Shown here piece by piece: positions 27,796-36,887 of a stretch of DNA of 64,000 nucleotides (position 1 is the stretch's first letter; each line of letters begins with the position of its first letter). The notes under the pieces are model-generated. The model saw only the letters and a program-made list of their open reading frames with translations. It was not told where the DNA came from and did not search any database. A program made the translations under genes and the position numbers. The DNA comes from DATFMP01 sp035266845 (lineage in GTDB: Bacteria > SAR324 > JACQKK01). Location of the stretch: contig DATFMP010000055.1 of the NCBI GenBank assembly GCA_035266845.1, positions 28,669 to 92,668 on the forward strand, read 5' to 3'.

Positions 27796-28017
27796 ATGTC
27801 CTCGTTCGCCAAGACCGTTGAGCTCAGCGCCGAATCTCCCAATGGCTTTCAGGAAGCCATCGCGGAGGGCATCAAGTACGCATCGCAGACCCTGCGCAAC
27901 ATCCGCAGCGCGTGGGTGGAGAACCAGGAGGTGCTCGTGGCCGACGGCACCGTAAAGGGCTATCGCGTCCACCTGAAAATCACCTTCCTGCTCGAAAGCC
28001 ACGAGCACGTGCGGTAA
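27796..28017 (+). CDS. Dodecin
   Basis: This 73-residue protein matches dodecin, a dodecameric flavin-storing protein of the cytoplasm. 'ELSAESPNGFQEAIAEGIKY' and 'TLRNIRSAWVENQEV' are typical, with Trp40 in the position that stacks against the isoalloxazine ring. The C-terminal 'GYRVHLKITFLLE' gives the final strand. A strong ribosome site (AAAGGAGAG) precedes ATG 27796. It is monocistronic here, diverging from rarA. Confidence 0.93.
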   Translation: MSSFAKTVELSAESPNGFQEAIAEGIKYASQTLRNIRSAWVENQEVLVADGTVKGYRVHLKITFLLESHEHVR

Positions 28018-28125
28018 TCGCCATTTGCGGCCGCGCCCCGCACTGGCGGCCAGAGCACCCCGTGCGGTCCGGCCCCACGGCGTGACCGATTGCCGCCGCC
28101 CGGGCCGCAATGGTAAGGCTGGGCC

Positions 28126-29670
28126 ATGGATGCCATGGCGGGGGAGAGCCGAATCGTCAGCGGCGAGCGCACGCGCAGCCACGCCGAACTGATCCAGCGC
28201 GCCGTGCGGGCGGCGGGCGGATTGGCAAGGCTGGGCGTGGGCGCCGGCGATACCGTGGCGCTGCTGCTGCGCAACGACTTCCCGTTCCTGGAGGCGAGCC
28301 TGGCGGCCGGTATGCTGGGCGCCAGGCCCGTGCCCATCAACTGGCACTTCCAGGCCGACGAGGTGGGCTACGTGCTGCGCAATTGCGAGGCGCGGGTGCT
28401 GGTGGGCCATGGAGACCTGCTGGCAGGCGTGTCCGAGGCGGTGCCTGCCGACGTGACCGTGCTGGGGGTGCCCACACCCCCGGAGCACCTCACCGCCTAT
28501 GGCCTGCCGGAAGCCGCCGACGCGCTGCCGGCCGGAGTGCAGGGCTGGGATGCGTGGCTGGCCGACCATGCGCCCCGGGCGCAGACTGTGCCCACGCCCC
28601 CGGGCCCCATGCTGTACACGGGCGGCACCACGGGCCGGCCCAAGGGCGTGCGCTACGAGGCCCCCACCCCCGCGCAGATCGACGGCATGGCAGCCATGCG
28701 CGATACCGTGTTCGGCATCCGGCCCGGCATGCGCACGGTGCTGGCCGCGCCCCTGTACCACTCCGCCCCGTTCTCCTTCGCTGCGGGCGCGCTGCGGGCC
28801 CAGGCGCACATCGTGCTGCAGCCGCGCTTCGATGCCACGGACCTGCTGGCGCTGATCGAGCAACACCGCATCACGCACCTCTACGCCGTGCCCACCATGT
28901 TCGTGCGCCTGCTGCGCCTGCCGGAGGCGGAACGGCGCCGGCACAGCTTGGCCTCGCTGCAGTGGGTGATGCACGCCGCGGCGCCCTGCCCGCCGGAGGT
29001 GAAGCAGGCCATGATCGACTGGTGGGGGCCCGTGATTCACGAGGCCTACGCAGCCACCGAGATGGGCTGGCTCACGCACTGCACCAGCGAGGAGGCCCAG
29101 GCCCGGCCGGGCACGGTGGGCCGGCTGATTCCGGGCGCGGTGGCCCGCATCTACGATGAGGATGGCCAAGTCCTGCCCACCGGCGAGGTGGGGGAGGTCT
29201 ACGGCAAGCACACGTCCATGCCGGACTTCACCTACCACGGCCTGGACGACAAACGGCGGGCCATCGAGCGCGACGGGCTCGTCACCGCGGGGGATATGGG
29301 GTACTTCGACGAGGAGGGCTACCTGTACCTGTGCGACCGGCGCATCGACATGATCATCTCCGGCGGGGTGAACATCTACCCCGCGGAGATCGAGGCCGTG
29401 CTGATCACCATGCCCGGCGTGGCGGATTGTGCCGTGTTCGGCATTCCGGATGCGGAGTTCGGCGAGACGGTGGCCGCTGCCGTGCAGACCGTGCCCGGCG
29501 AGTCACTGACCGCGGAGGGGGTGCAGGGCTTCCTGCGCGAGCGCATTGCCCATTACAAGGTGCCGCGGCTGGTCGCCTTCCACGATGCGCTGCCGCGGCT
29601 GGATTCCGGCAAGCTTCTCAAGCGCCGGCTGCGCGATCCCTACTGGCAGGGCACGGGCCGCACCATCTGA
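28126..29670 (+). CDS. Acyl-CoA synthetase / AMP-binding ligase
   Basis: The 514-residue ANL-family ligase activates a carboxylic acid with ATP and joins it to CoA. The P-loop is YTGGTTGRPKG (164-174), the A5 motif YAATEMGW, the A8 hinge CDRRIDMIISGGVNIYPAE, and the C-terminal catalytic Lys is in LDSGKLLKRRLR. The shape is close to bile-acid or medium/long-chain acyl-CoA ligases of the FadD group; the substrate is undetermined. The start lies at ATG 28126, 108 bases past dodecin, on the same strand. Confidence 0.9.
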   Translation: MDAMAGESRIVSGERTRSHAELIQRAVRAAGGLARLGVGAGDTVALLLRNDFPFLEASLAAGMLGARPVPINWHFQADEVGYVLRNCEARVLVGHGDLLAGVSEAVPADVTVLGVPTPPEHLTAYGLPEAADALPAGVQGWDAWLADHAPRAQTVPTPPGPMLYTGGTTGRPKGVRYEAPTPAQIDGMAAMRDTVFGIRPGMRTVLAAPLYHSAPFSFAAGALRAQAHIVLQPRFDATDLLALIEQHRITHLYAVPTMFVRLLRLPEAERRRHSLASLQWVMHAAAPCPPEVKQAMIDWWGPVIHEAYAATEMGWLTHCTSEEAQARPGTVGRLIPGAVARIYDEDGQVLPTGEVGEVYGKHTSMPDFTYHGLDDKRRAIERDGLVTAGDMGYFDEEGYLYLCDRRIDMIISGGVNIYPAEIEAVLITMPGVADCAVFGIPDAEFGETVAAAVQTVPGESLTAEGVQGFLRERIAHYKVPRLVAFHDALPRLDSGKLLKRRLRDPYWQGTGRTI

Positions 29671-29710
29671 GGCCCGCCGCAACCGCTGGATCATCACCGC
29701 GAGTCCGACC

Positions 29711-29935
29711 CTACTGCCGGGCCTCCAGGTCGGCCACCATCATCCGCAGCAGATCCACCAGCGTCTCCAGCCGGTTCGTGCGGATCATCTCGATGGGCGT
29801 CTCTCCACCCAGTTGCGTGTTGGGCTCCCGCAGCCACTCATCCACCTTGGCGCGGTCGCCGTGGTGGTACATGTAGACGACCTCCAGGATCTTTTCCAGA
29901 TTGCTGCGATCGTCGTCGCCGGGGCTATCGGCCAT
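29711..29935 (-). CDS. Orphan MbcA/ParS/Xre-type (DUF2384) small protein
   Basis: The 74-residue protein contains WLREPNTQLGGETPIEMIRT (34-53), the signature of the DUF2384 toxin-binding domain of Xre/MbcA/ParS antitoxins. There is no N-terminal DNA-binding domain and no RES-domain toxin in the window, so it may be an orphan antitoxin or serve another role. A GGGAG ribosome site precedes ATG 29935. It lies 118 bases downstream of rsmE on the same strand. Confidence 0.72.
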   Translation of the reverse strand: MADSPGDDDRSNLEKILEVVYMYHHGDRAKVDEWLREPNTQLGGETPIEMIRTNRLETLVDLLRMMVADLEARQ

Positions 29936-30053
29936 AAACGCGTCTCCCTTGTCGGGGATGGGACTCCAAGGCGGGTTGGTCAACAATGCTACGCGTGTTG
30001 GGGCCGGATTCCAAGCGCGCCCCAGGGAGGCACAGCGCGGGGCGGGGCGGCGT

Positions 30054-30818
30054 TCAGCGCAGTCCCAGCGCGGCCAGCGCGCAGGCCGCGAGGGCGGCCG
30101 TCTCCGCGCGCAGGGTGGTGGGCCCCAGCCGGATCGGGACGTAGCCGGCGGCCATGGCCGCGGCCACCTCGTCATCGGTGAGCCCCCCCTCCGGCCCGAT
30201 CAGCACGTGCACGGCCAGGGACGGCGGAACGGCCCCGGCGGCGGGTGCGGATAGCGCGGCCAGGGTCTCCGCAGCGCTGCGCTCGGCTCCGGGGTGCAGC
30301 ACCCAGCCGTGCGTCCCGGCGGCAGGCTGCGGCGCGTGGGCCTGCAGCGCTGCGGCAAGGCTGGGCACCATGGCGATGGACGGGGGGAACTGCCGGTCGC
30401 TCTGCTTGCAGGCCTCCCAGGCGATGCGCTCCATGCGCGCCCGGGCGCGCGGCGCCTCCAGCGCCTTATGGGCCACGCTGCTATGGGCGGCCGCAAAGAA
30501 GCACAGCCCCGCCACCCCCAGCGCCGTGCAGGTCTCGACCAGGGTCTCCGTCGCCTTGTCCTTGATGACCCCCTGAAGCAGAGTTATGCGCACGGGCGGA
30601 GCGGGCGGCACGGCCAGCGGCGCCAGGATCGTGGCCTGGGCCTCGCGCCGGTCGGCGGCGGTCAGTTCCGCCTCGAAGCGCTGCCCGGCGGGATCCTGCA
30701 GGGCGAAGCGCTCGCCGGTGCGGATGCGGCGGGAGCCCAACAGGTGGCGGGCCTCCTCGCCGCGCAGGACGACGGTCTGGCCCGGGGTCAGCGGGGCATC
30801 GTGCAGGAAGTAGGTCAT
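30054..30818 (-). CDS. rsmE: 16S rRNA m3U1498 methyltransferase
   Basis: The 254-residue SPOUT enzyme methylates U1498 of 16S rRNA. An N-terminal PUA-like domain (about 1-70, with RGEEARHLLGSRRIRTGE) precedes the knotted domain, whose signatures LIGPEGGLTDDEV and RLGPTTLRAETAALAA are complete. The length matches the family. It lies 13 bases downstream of ntrX and is probably cotranscribed with ntrYX. Confidence 0.92.
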   Translation of the reverse strand: MTYFLHDAPLTPGQTVVLRGEEARHLLGSRRIRTGERFALQDPAGQRFEAELTAADRREAQATILAPLAVPPAPPVRITLLQGVIKDKATETLVETCTALGVAGLCFFAAAHSSVAHKALEAPRARARMERIAWEACKQSDRQFPPSIAMVPSLAAALQAHAPQPAAGTHGWVLHPGAERSAAETLAALSAPAAGAVPPSLAVHVLIGPEGGLTDDEVAAAMAAGYVPIRLGPTTLRAETAALAACALAALGLR

Positions 30819-30831
30819 GCCGCGCCAGTCC

Positions 30832-32226
30832 CTAGCCGGCTTCGATGCCCAACTGCTTGATCTTCTTGTGCAGGTTGCTCCGCTCCAACTTGATGGCCTC
30901 GGCCGTGCGGGAGATGTTCCAGTTGAAGCGCTCCAGTTGCGCGCGCAGGAAGGCGCGCTCGAAGGCGTCCTTGGCCTCGCGATAGGTATCGCCCCAGTCG
31001 GCCAGCTGATCACCGTCGTTGGAGGCCGGCGGCTCCTGGGCGGAGCCCACGGCCTGCCGGATGGCCGGGGGAATATCCTCGGTGCGGATGCGATCGCCCG
31101 AGACCATGATGATCATGCGCTCGACGATGTTCTTCAGCTCGCGCACGTTGCCGGGCCACTTGTACTGCTTGAGCACCTCCAGTGCATCCGGGGCGATCTG
31201 CTTGGGCTTGTGCCCGTAGACCTGCGAGAAGTACTCGATGAAATAGGGCACGAGCAGGTCCACATCCCCCGCCCGATCGCGCAGGGGCGGCACATCGAGG
31301 GGCAGTACGGCCAGCCGGTAGTAGAGGTCCTCCCGGAAGCGCCCGGCGGCGATCTCCTCCTCGAGCTTCTTGTTGGAGGCGGCGATCACGCGCACGTCCA
31401 CGGCGATGGTCTTGTTGCCGCCCACGCGCTCGAAGCGCTGTTCCTGCAGCACGCGTAGAATCTTGGCCTGGGTCTTCAGGCTCATGTCGCCGATCTCGTC
31501 CAGGAACAACGTGCCGGCGTTGGCTTGGTCGAACTTGCCGATCTTCTTGGCCGTGGCCCCGGTGAACGCGCCCTTCTCGTGTCCGAACAACTCGCTCTCG
31601 ATCAACTCCTCGGGAATGGCCGCGCAGTTTACCTCCACGAACGGGCCGTCCTTGCGGGGGCTCTGGGCGTGGATCATGTGGGCTACCGCCTCCTTGCCGG
31701 TGCCGTTCTCCCCGTGGATCAGCACCCACGCATCGCTGGCGGCGGCGCGCTCCGCCTGCTCCATCAGCCGGCGGAAGGCCACGCTCTGCCCCACGATGCG
31801 GTGCTGGCTGCGCTGCATGTCGTCGCGCAGGCGCACGTTCTCCCGTTCCAGCTTGGACTGGCGCAGGGCGTTGCTCAGCGTGAGCATCAGGGTCTCGGCC
31901 GAGAAGGGCTTCTCGACGAAGTGATAGGCGCCGTGCTTGGTGGCGGTCACGGCCGTGTCAATGTTGGCGTGACCGGACAGCATGATCACCGGCAGATTGA
32001 CGCTCTGGGCCTTGAGCTGCTTGAGCACCTCGATGCCGTCGATCTGGGGCAGCCAGATATCCAGCAGCACCGCATCGATGGGCGGGTCGCCATCGGATTG
32101 GTAGCGTGCCAGGGCCTCCTCGCCGCTCTTGGCAAGGGCCACCTGGTAGCCCTCGTCCTGGAGCAGGTCCTTCACGCTGCTGAGAATGGCCTGTTCGTCG
32201 TCAACGACAAGAATCGTCTGCGCCAT
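30832..32226 (-). CDS. ntrX: Sigma-54-dependent response regulator NtrX
   Basis: The 464-residue regulator has a receiver domain (1-120, phospho-acceptor Asp56 in LLDIWLPQ), an AAA+ domain with Walker A GENGTGKE (172-179), intact sigma-54 contact loop GAFTGA (219-224) and Walker B TLFLDEIGDM, and a C-terminal Fis-type helix-turn-helix (RTAEAIKLERSNLHKKIK). NtrX pairs with NtrY in nitrogen and redox responses. It begins 56 bases after ntrY on the same strand. Confidence 0.92.
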   Translation of the reverse strand: MAQTILVVDDEQAILSSVKDLLQDEGYQVALAKSGEEALARYQSDGDPPIDAVLLDIWLPQIDGIEVLKQLKAQSVNLPVIMLSGHANIDTAVTATKHGAYHFVEKPFSAETLMLTLSNALRQSKLERENVRLRDDMQRSQHRIVGQSVAFRRLMEQAERAAASDAWVLIHGENGTGKEAVAHMIHAQSPRKDGPFVEVNCAAIPEELIESELFGHEKGAFTGATAKKIGKFDQANAGTLFLDEIGDMSLKTQAKILRVLQEQRFERVGGNKTIAVDVRVIAASNKKLEEEIAAGRFREDLYYRLAVLPLDVPPLRDRAGDVDLLVPYFIEYFSQVYGHKPKQIAPDALEVLKQYKWPGNVRELKNIVERMIIMVSGDRIRTEDIPPAIRQAVGSAQEPPASNDGDQLADWGDTYREAKDAFERAFLRAQLERFNWNISRTAEAIKLERSNLHKKIKQLGIEAG

Positions 32227-32282
32227 CGTTTCGCACGGCAGGGTTGGGACGGACGGTCAGGCAGAGGCCCGCGTTCCGTCTG

Positions 32283-34484
32283 TCAGCGAAGGCGGAACTC
32301 CATGGAGAACACGGTGCCGCGGGGCTTGCGGTCGCTGTAACGGATGTAGCCATTATGGTCCGATACGATCTGGTTCACAATGGTAAGCCCCAATCCGGTG
32401 CCGCCCTCCTTGGTGGAGGTATACGGTTCGAACATACGTGCCCGGATATGATCGGGCACGCCGCTGCCGTCGTCCATCACCTCTACGTTCACGGCCTGGG
32501 CCTGCGCGTCGTAACCGGTGCGGATGGTGATCGTGCCGCCACCGTGGGTGGCGGCCACGGCATTGTCGATCAGGTTGGTGAAGACCCGCTTCATCTGCTC
32601 CTTGTCCAGCGGGAACGGCGGCAGGCTGCTGTCCAGTTGTAGATCCAGGCGCACCTGTTCGGGCAGCCCGTTCTCGTAGAAGTCCGACAATTCCTTGATC
32701 ACCGCGTTGAGATCGCCCGGCATCGGCCGCGATTCGGGCAGCTTGGCGAACAGGGAGAACTCGTTGACCATCTTCTTGAGGCTGGTCACCTCGTTGATGA
32801 TCGTGGCCGTGCACTGATCCAGCACGTCGCCCTCGCCGTCCAGGCCCGCCAAGTACTTGCGGCGAATGCGCTGGGCGGAAAGCTGGATGGGCGTGAGCGG
32901 GTTCTTGATCTCGTGCGCGATGCGGCGCGCCACCTCGCGCCAAGCCAGCGCCCGCTGGTTGCGCTGCAGGGCGGAGACGTCCTTCAGCAGAGCCACCGTG
33001 CCCTCGGACTGGCCGTCCTGGTTCTCCAGCGCCAGCAGGTTCACCTCGATGATGGCCGCCTTGCGGTTGGCCGCCAGGTTCAGGTTGCGTGTGAGCTGCC
33101 GCTTGGATTCGGTGCGCATGCGGTCCAGCATCTCGTCCAGCAGGTCCACCACGTCCCGCGGCAGCACAGCGCGGTAGTGCCGGTCCTGCCAGGTATCCTG
33201 CCGGAGCTGCACCAAGCGCCGCGCGGTGCGGTTGAGCGCCGTCACGCTGCCCATCGGATCGAGAGAGACGATGCCCGCGTCGATGTTCTCCAACAGCAGC
33301 TCCACCAGGCGGTTGCGCTCGCCCAACTGGTGGTGGCTCGCCCGGAGGTCCTCGGTGGTCTGCAGCAGCTTGAGGTTCTGCTCCTTGAGCTGCCGGCTCA
33401 TGGCGTTGAAGGATGTCACCACGCCGGCAAAGTCCGCCTCCAGCGGCCCCAGGCTGGACTGATCGACCTGATAGCCCAACTCACCTTCGGATACCCGGTG
33501 CGTGGCGTCGTCCAGCTTCTCGATGGGCGCCACGAATCCGCGCGCCAGATAGAAGGCGATCCACGTGGCCGCGAAGATGATCAGCAACGTCATCACGATC
33601 AGGAACGTCAGCACCAATGCGGCCAGATCGCGGCTGAAGAAGCGGCTGTGCTCGAAGCGCGAGTTCAGCACCGTCAGCGCCGTGGTCAGCTCCGGAGGTG
33701 TGAGCGTGAGCACCTCCACCTTGAGCGGCGAATCCGGCACAGGGCGCAGCACGTGGCGCGCGGCGCGGCCGCCGTGCTGGTCCGTCCAGGCGATCTCGCT
33801 CCCGTTCTGGAACTCCTGTGGCGGCGGATACTGCCAAGCCGCACCCGCGGCCTCGCCGGAGACCCACTGGGCGATGAGCTGATCGTCCTTGTCGTAGACG
33901 AACACCCCGCCCTCGAAGCTCGGCCGGTAGCCGCCGAGCCAGTCCGGCCGATCGTAGGCCGTCCGTTTGCGCGGCAGGTAGGCCACCAGCTCGTCCGCCC
34001 GCTGCCGCATGCGCGCGTCATCGCGGGAAGTCAGCTCCTTGGTCACCACCTGCGCGTTGGTGAGCACGCGGCTGAACTCGCCCTGCGACCAGTTCTCGAA
34101 CAGGAACGCCATGAAGCCGCCGGCCATCAGGTGGAAGGCCGTGGAGGGCAGCGAGAGGGCGACGAACGCAATGATGAGCTTCGTCTTCAGGCGCACCCCG
34201 GCAAATGGCTGCTTGCGCTCGTAGATCAGCTTGAACAGGTTGCGCAACAGCATGTAGAACACCGTCGTAAGCAAGACGATGTTCACGTTCACCGCCACGA
34301 AGATGGTCAGGTTCGTGTCGATGCGCTTCCAGTCGTTGAAGCCCGAGTAGTTCACCAGGAATGCGAACAGCACGATGATCACCGCGAGCAGCGAAAGGAT
34401 GCTGATCACGCGGTTGCGGATGCGCACACGATCGCGCCGGGCCTGGGCTTCGGAGCGTTTGGAAGGCACGGAGGGACTGGCCAT
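32283..34484 (-). CDS. ntrY: Membrane sensor histidine kinase NtrY
   Basis: The 733-residue sensor has TM segments near residues 26-45, 60-82, 105-130 and 288-312, the last flanking a periplasmic domain. It continues with HAMP, a PAS-like segment (about 370-480), the H-box RRIAHEIKNPLTP (His524) and HATPase motifs (NLIDNAVAATHGGG, GTGLGL). 'ARRIAHEIKNPLTPIQLSA' is characteristic of NtrY, the partner of NtrX. It is the first gene of ntrY-ntrX-rsmE. Confidence 0.92.
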   Translation of the reverse strand: MASPSVPSKRSEAQARRDRVRIRNRVISILSLLAVIIVLFAFLVNYSGFNDWKRIDTNLTIFVAVNVNIVLLTTVFYMLLRNLFKLIYERKQPFAGVRLKTKLIIAFVALSLPSTAFHLMAGGFMAFLFENWSQGEFSRVLTNAQVVTKELTSRDDARMRQRADELVAYLPRKRTAYDRPDWLGGYRPSFEGGVFVYDKDDQLIAQWVSGEAAGAAWQYPPPQEFQNGSEIAWTDQHGGRAARHVLRPVPDSPLKVEVLTLTPPELTTALTVLNSRFEHSRFFSRDLAALVLTFLIVMTLLIIFAATWIAFYLARGFVAPIEKLDDATHRVSEGELGYQVDQSSLGPLEADFAGVVTSFNAMSRQLKEQNLKLLQTTEDLRASHHQLGERNRLVELLLENIDAGIVSLDPMGSVTALNRTARRLVQLRQDTWQDRHYRAVLPRDVVDLLDEMLDRMRTESKRQLTRNLNLAANRKAAIIEVNLLALENQDGQSEGTVALLKDVSALQRNQRALAWREVARRIAHEIKNPLTPIQLSAQRIRRKYLAGLDGEGDVLDQCTATIINEVTSLKKMVNEFSLFAKLPESRPMPGDLNAVIKELSDFYENGLPEQVRLDLQLDSSLPPFPLDKEQMKRVFTNLIDNAVAATHGGGTITIRTGYDAQAQAVNVEVMDDGSGVPDHIRARMFEPYTSTKEGGTGLGLTIVNQIVSDHNGYIRYSDRKPRGTVFSMEFRLR

Positions 34485-34753
34485 CAGTGAGTGCTGTGGC
34501 GACCGCGCTTGGCGGAGGCTTTACAGGGAGGTGGAAGGGGCTTCAAACCCACTCAAGTTGTTGAGAATATTATCATTGGCGCGGAGGGTTGTCTAAGGTC
34601 GCGAGGTGCCGCGCCTGGGTGCCTTCCACGCCCCGATGCGCGGCTGCGTGGCCGAGGGCCCACATTCCCCCTTCCGCACCGCGATGCGGGTGTGCTATGA
34701 ATAGCAGTTCCTGCGGAGACGCGGCTTGCCGAGCGGCCCTGCGGGCAACACAT

Positions 34754-34826
34754 GCTCCCGTAGTTAAACTGGACATAACGGTGGATTGCGATTCCGCTAT
34801 TCCAGGTTCGAGTCCTGGCGGGAGCA
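34754..34826 (+). tRNA. tRNA-Arg(GCG)
   Basis: A 73-base cloverleaf folds fully: acceptor GCTCCCG/CGGGAGC, D stem GTTA/TAAC, anticodon stem GTGGA/TCCGC (one G-U), loop TTGCGAT with anticodon GCG at 34788-34790, T stem CCAGG/CCTGG with TTCGAGT. Discriminator A34826, C35 and A20 agree with arginine identity. It reads CGC (and CGT). No CCA is encoded. Most bacteria use an ACG anticodon here. Confidence 0.88.
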
Positions 34827-35061
34827 CTTCCTTCACAACCTGAGCCGGCCCGGTTTTCGCCACCGGCGTGCGGCCCCATCGATGGGGCTGCGCCGCGCGG
34901 GAGCCTGCCTCGTGCCGCGGCAGCGATCTCGTCCAGCGTGAACCTGCGTGTGCCGTAGGTTGAGCCGGCGAGTGGAGCCACGCCGGGTACGATTGGGGCA
35001 CCTGCGCCGGCGGATCGGCGCGGGCGGCAGGCTTGCCTGCCGCCAAGCGGGTGCCGAGCGG

Positions 35062-35631
35062 CTAGGCGGAGGGCCCGCCGATGCCGTAGAGGTCGCGCGT
35101 GGTCTTGATGGAGCGGTGCCCCAATAGACGTTGCAGCGTGCGCAGATCACCCCCGCGCCCCAGAACGGTACGGGCGAAGGTGTGCCGCAGGGTTTGCGGG
35201 GTGGTCTTGAAGCCCAGCGCCGCATCCTCCCGCAGCGTCTTCACGATGCGCTGCACCTGCCGCGCCGTGATCCGATAGCTGCCGTCCTTCTTGTTGCGCT
35301 GGCGACTGACCACCAGCGGGTCGTGCGACTCCATGCTGTAGCCCTGGCTGCGGTTGTAGTCCAGGATCACCGCCACGGCTTCGCGCGCTTCCCGGTCCAG
35401 CGGCACTTTGCGGGGTGCCTTGCCATGGACGCCGGGGATCATCAGGTTCATCTTGACGCGCTTACCCGTGAACACCTCACCGACATTGAGGTGCACGAAC
35501 TCGTTGATCTTGAGCCCCGTGTGCAGCAGAAACTGGAGCATCTGACGGTCCCGCTCCTGCGCAAAGCCCCAGGTGCTTTTAATCAGTGCGGATGCCTGAT
35601 CGTCACTGAGCGTCGAAATTGCCTTCTTCAT
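35062..35631 (-). CDS. Short tyrosine recombinase with altered catalytic residues
   Basis: The 189-residue protein corresponds to a catalytic domain without an N-terminal arm-binding part. LRHTFARTVLGRGG, LLGHRSIKTT and Tyr182 match tyrosine recombinases. However, the first catalytic Arg position reads TGLK (Lys41, usually TGLR), and the HxxR His is Gln146 (QTLR), so the active site is atypical. The start at MKKAISTLSDDQ has a GGGAG ribosome site. It lies 235 bases beyond tRNA-Arg, a common integration-site setting. It may be a relic of a lost element or a domesticated DNA-binding protein. Confidence 0.75.
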   Translation of the reverse strand: MKKAISTLSDDQASALIKSTWGFAQERDRQMLQFLLHTGLKINEFVHLNVGEVFTGKRVKMNLMIPGVHGKAPRKVPLDREAREAVAVILDYNRSQGYSMESHDPLVVSRQRNKKDGSYRITARQVQRIVKTLREDAALGFKTTPQTLRHTFARTVLGRGGDLRTLQRLLGHRSIKTTRDLYGIGGPSA

Positions 35632-36036
35632 GGTGCGTTCTCCCTGCTGTGCTGACACGCCCTCACGCTTTTGGCGCCAGTGTCCACTTCGGTGTCGCTT
35701 TTGGCAATAGACCAGCCCCATCCATTTTGCACACTCCCTCCACAATTGCAAGCAAAAGCATGGTTTTATTTCGGTCACACGTGAGGCTGGCGTTGCCCCC
35801 CGCCGTCGCAGGCATGGGGCCCCTTCGGACCGGCCGTACCGCGCGCGCCCACGGTCGATGCCGCCCGGGTTGCGGGCAAGCGATTGGCGTTTTACATTTC
35901 GCCGAGAGCGATTAAGATTGAAATCATTCTGCAATTGCGGACTCTGGCGTCGTGCTGCCTCGGTGCGACCCATCGGCCGGCACGGCGCCCCCCTGGCGCC
36001 CGCGCCCGCACCCCGCAAACCGAAGCGATACGCCGC
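35632..36036. other. 405-base gap between the recombinase and YceI genes
   Basis: The gap is locally AT-richer than the flanks, notably 35740-35780 and 35880-35940, and must carry divergent promoters. I found no copy of the tRNA-Arg 3' end that would mark an attachment site. No small gene is supported. Confidence 0.4.
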
Positions 36037-36801
36037 ATGGATTGCCTGACCCAGCCCCCGGTGCCGACGCTTGCTGCGTTCCACACACCGCGCCGTGCCC
36101 GCGGGCCACTGGTGCGGACCAACACGGGCTGCGGCCCTGGGTCGCGCTGGCTCCGGTACGGGATGCTTGCGCTGCTGCTGGCGGCGTTGTGGCAGGGGGC
36201 GCTGCCGGCCCCGGCCGCTGCGCAGTCGCGCTCGTATACGGTGGATGCACACGCCAGTTCGGTGCAGGTGTTGGCCTACCGCAAGGGTCTGTTCTCACTG
36301 TTGGCGCACGACCATGTGTTCGTCGCGGATGGCTTTGCCGGGCGCGTCACCTTCGATCCGGCGGACCTGACCCGAGCGGCGCTGCAGCTCACCGTCCCGG
36401 TGGCTTCGATGCTCGTGGATCCCCAGGACGCGCGTGACGCCCTGGGCCTGGAAGGCAAGCTGGACGACAGCGACCGGGCGGAGATCAAGGCCAACATGCT
36501 GGCGCCGGATCAGCTCGACGGCGCGCAGTACCCGCGCGTGACGGCCACGCTGGCCTCCGCGAGCGGCAAGCTGCCCGACCTGACGCTGGCTGTGCGCGTG
36601 CGCATCCGGCAGGTTGAAAAGGTGCTCAACGTGCCCGTGCACGTGGAACTGACCAGTGGTCAGTTGCTCGCCACGGGGCAGTTAGAGCTGCTGCAGTCGG
36701 ACTTCGGCATCGAGCCCTACAGCACGCTGTTCGGCGCCATCGCCGTGAAGAACCGCGTCCAGGTGCGCTTTCGCATTCTGGCGCGGGTGGACGCGGGTTG
36801 A
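36037..36801 (+). CDS. YceI-family periplasmic protein
   Basis: The mature part matches the YceI fold: 'YTVDAHASSVQVLAYRKG' at the start and GTLFGAIAVKNRVQVRFRIL-type strands at the end. YceI proteins are lipocalin-like barrels that bind isoprenoid or lipid ligands. A signal peptide is visible around WLRYGMLALLLAALWQG, ending PAAAQ. The start is uncertain: ATG 36037 gives a 254-residue precursor with a long n-region, while a GTG at about 36112 would give a standard signal peptide. The CCA-adding enzyme gene follows 86 bases on. Confidence 0.72.
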   Translation: MDCLTQPPVPTLAAFHTPRRARGPLVRTNTGCGPGSRWLRYGMLALLLAALWQGALPAPAAAQSRSYTVDAHASSVQVLAYRKGLFSLLAHDHVFVADGFAGRVTFDPADLTRAALQLTVPVASMLVDPQDARDALGLEGKLDDSDRAEIKANMLAPDQLDGAQYPRVTATLASASGKLPDLTLAVRVRIRQVEKVLNVPVHVELTSGQLLATGQLELLQSDFGIEPYSTLFGAIAVKNRVQVRFRILARVDAG

Positions 36802-36887
36802 GTCGTGCGGCCGGCCGACCGGGCCGCCAAGGGCGCAGGCCCAGAGGTGGTGCCGACCCCGCAATGCCCGACCCAAGCAGGGGAGCC

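Noticed and set aside
30054..31013. Extended frame running from ntrX into rsmE
   Set aside because: The upstream part is a shadow of ntrX; the rsmE start fits the family at 30818.
35880..35940. Fur-box-like sequence upstream of the YceI gene
   Set aside because: Only a loose resemblance and no iron genes nearby.
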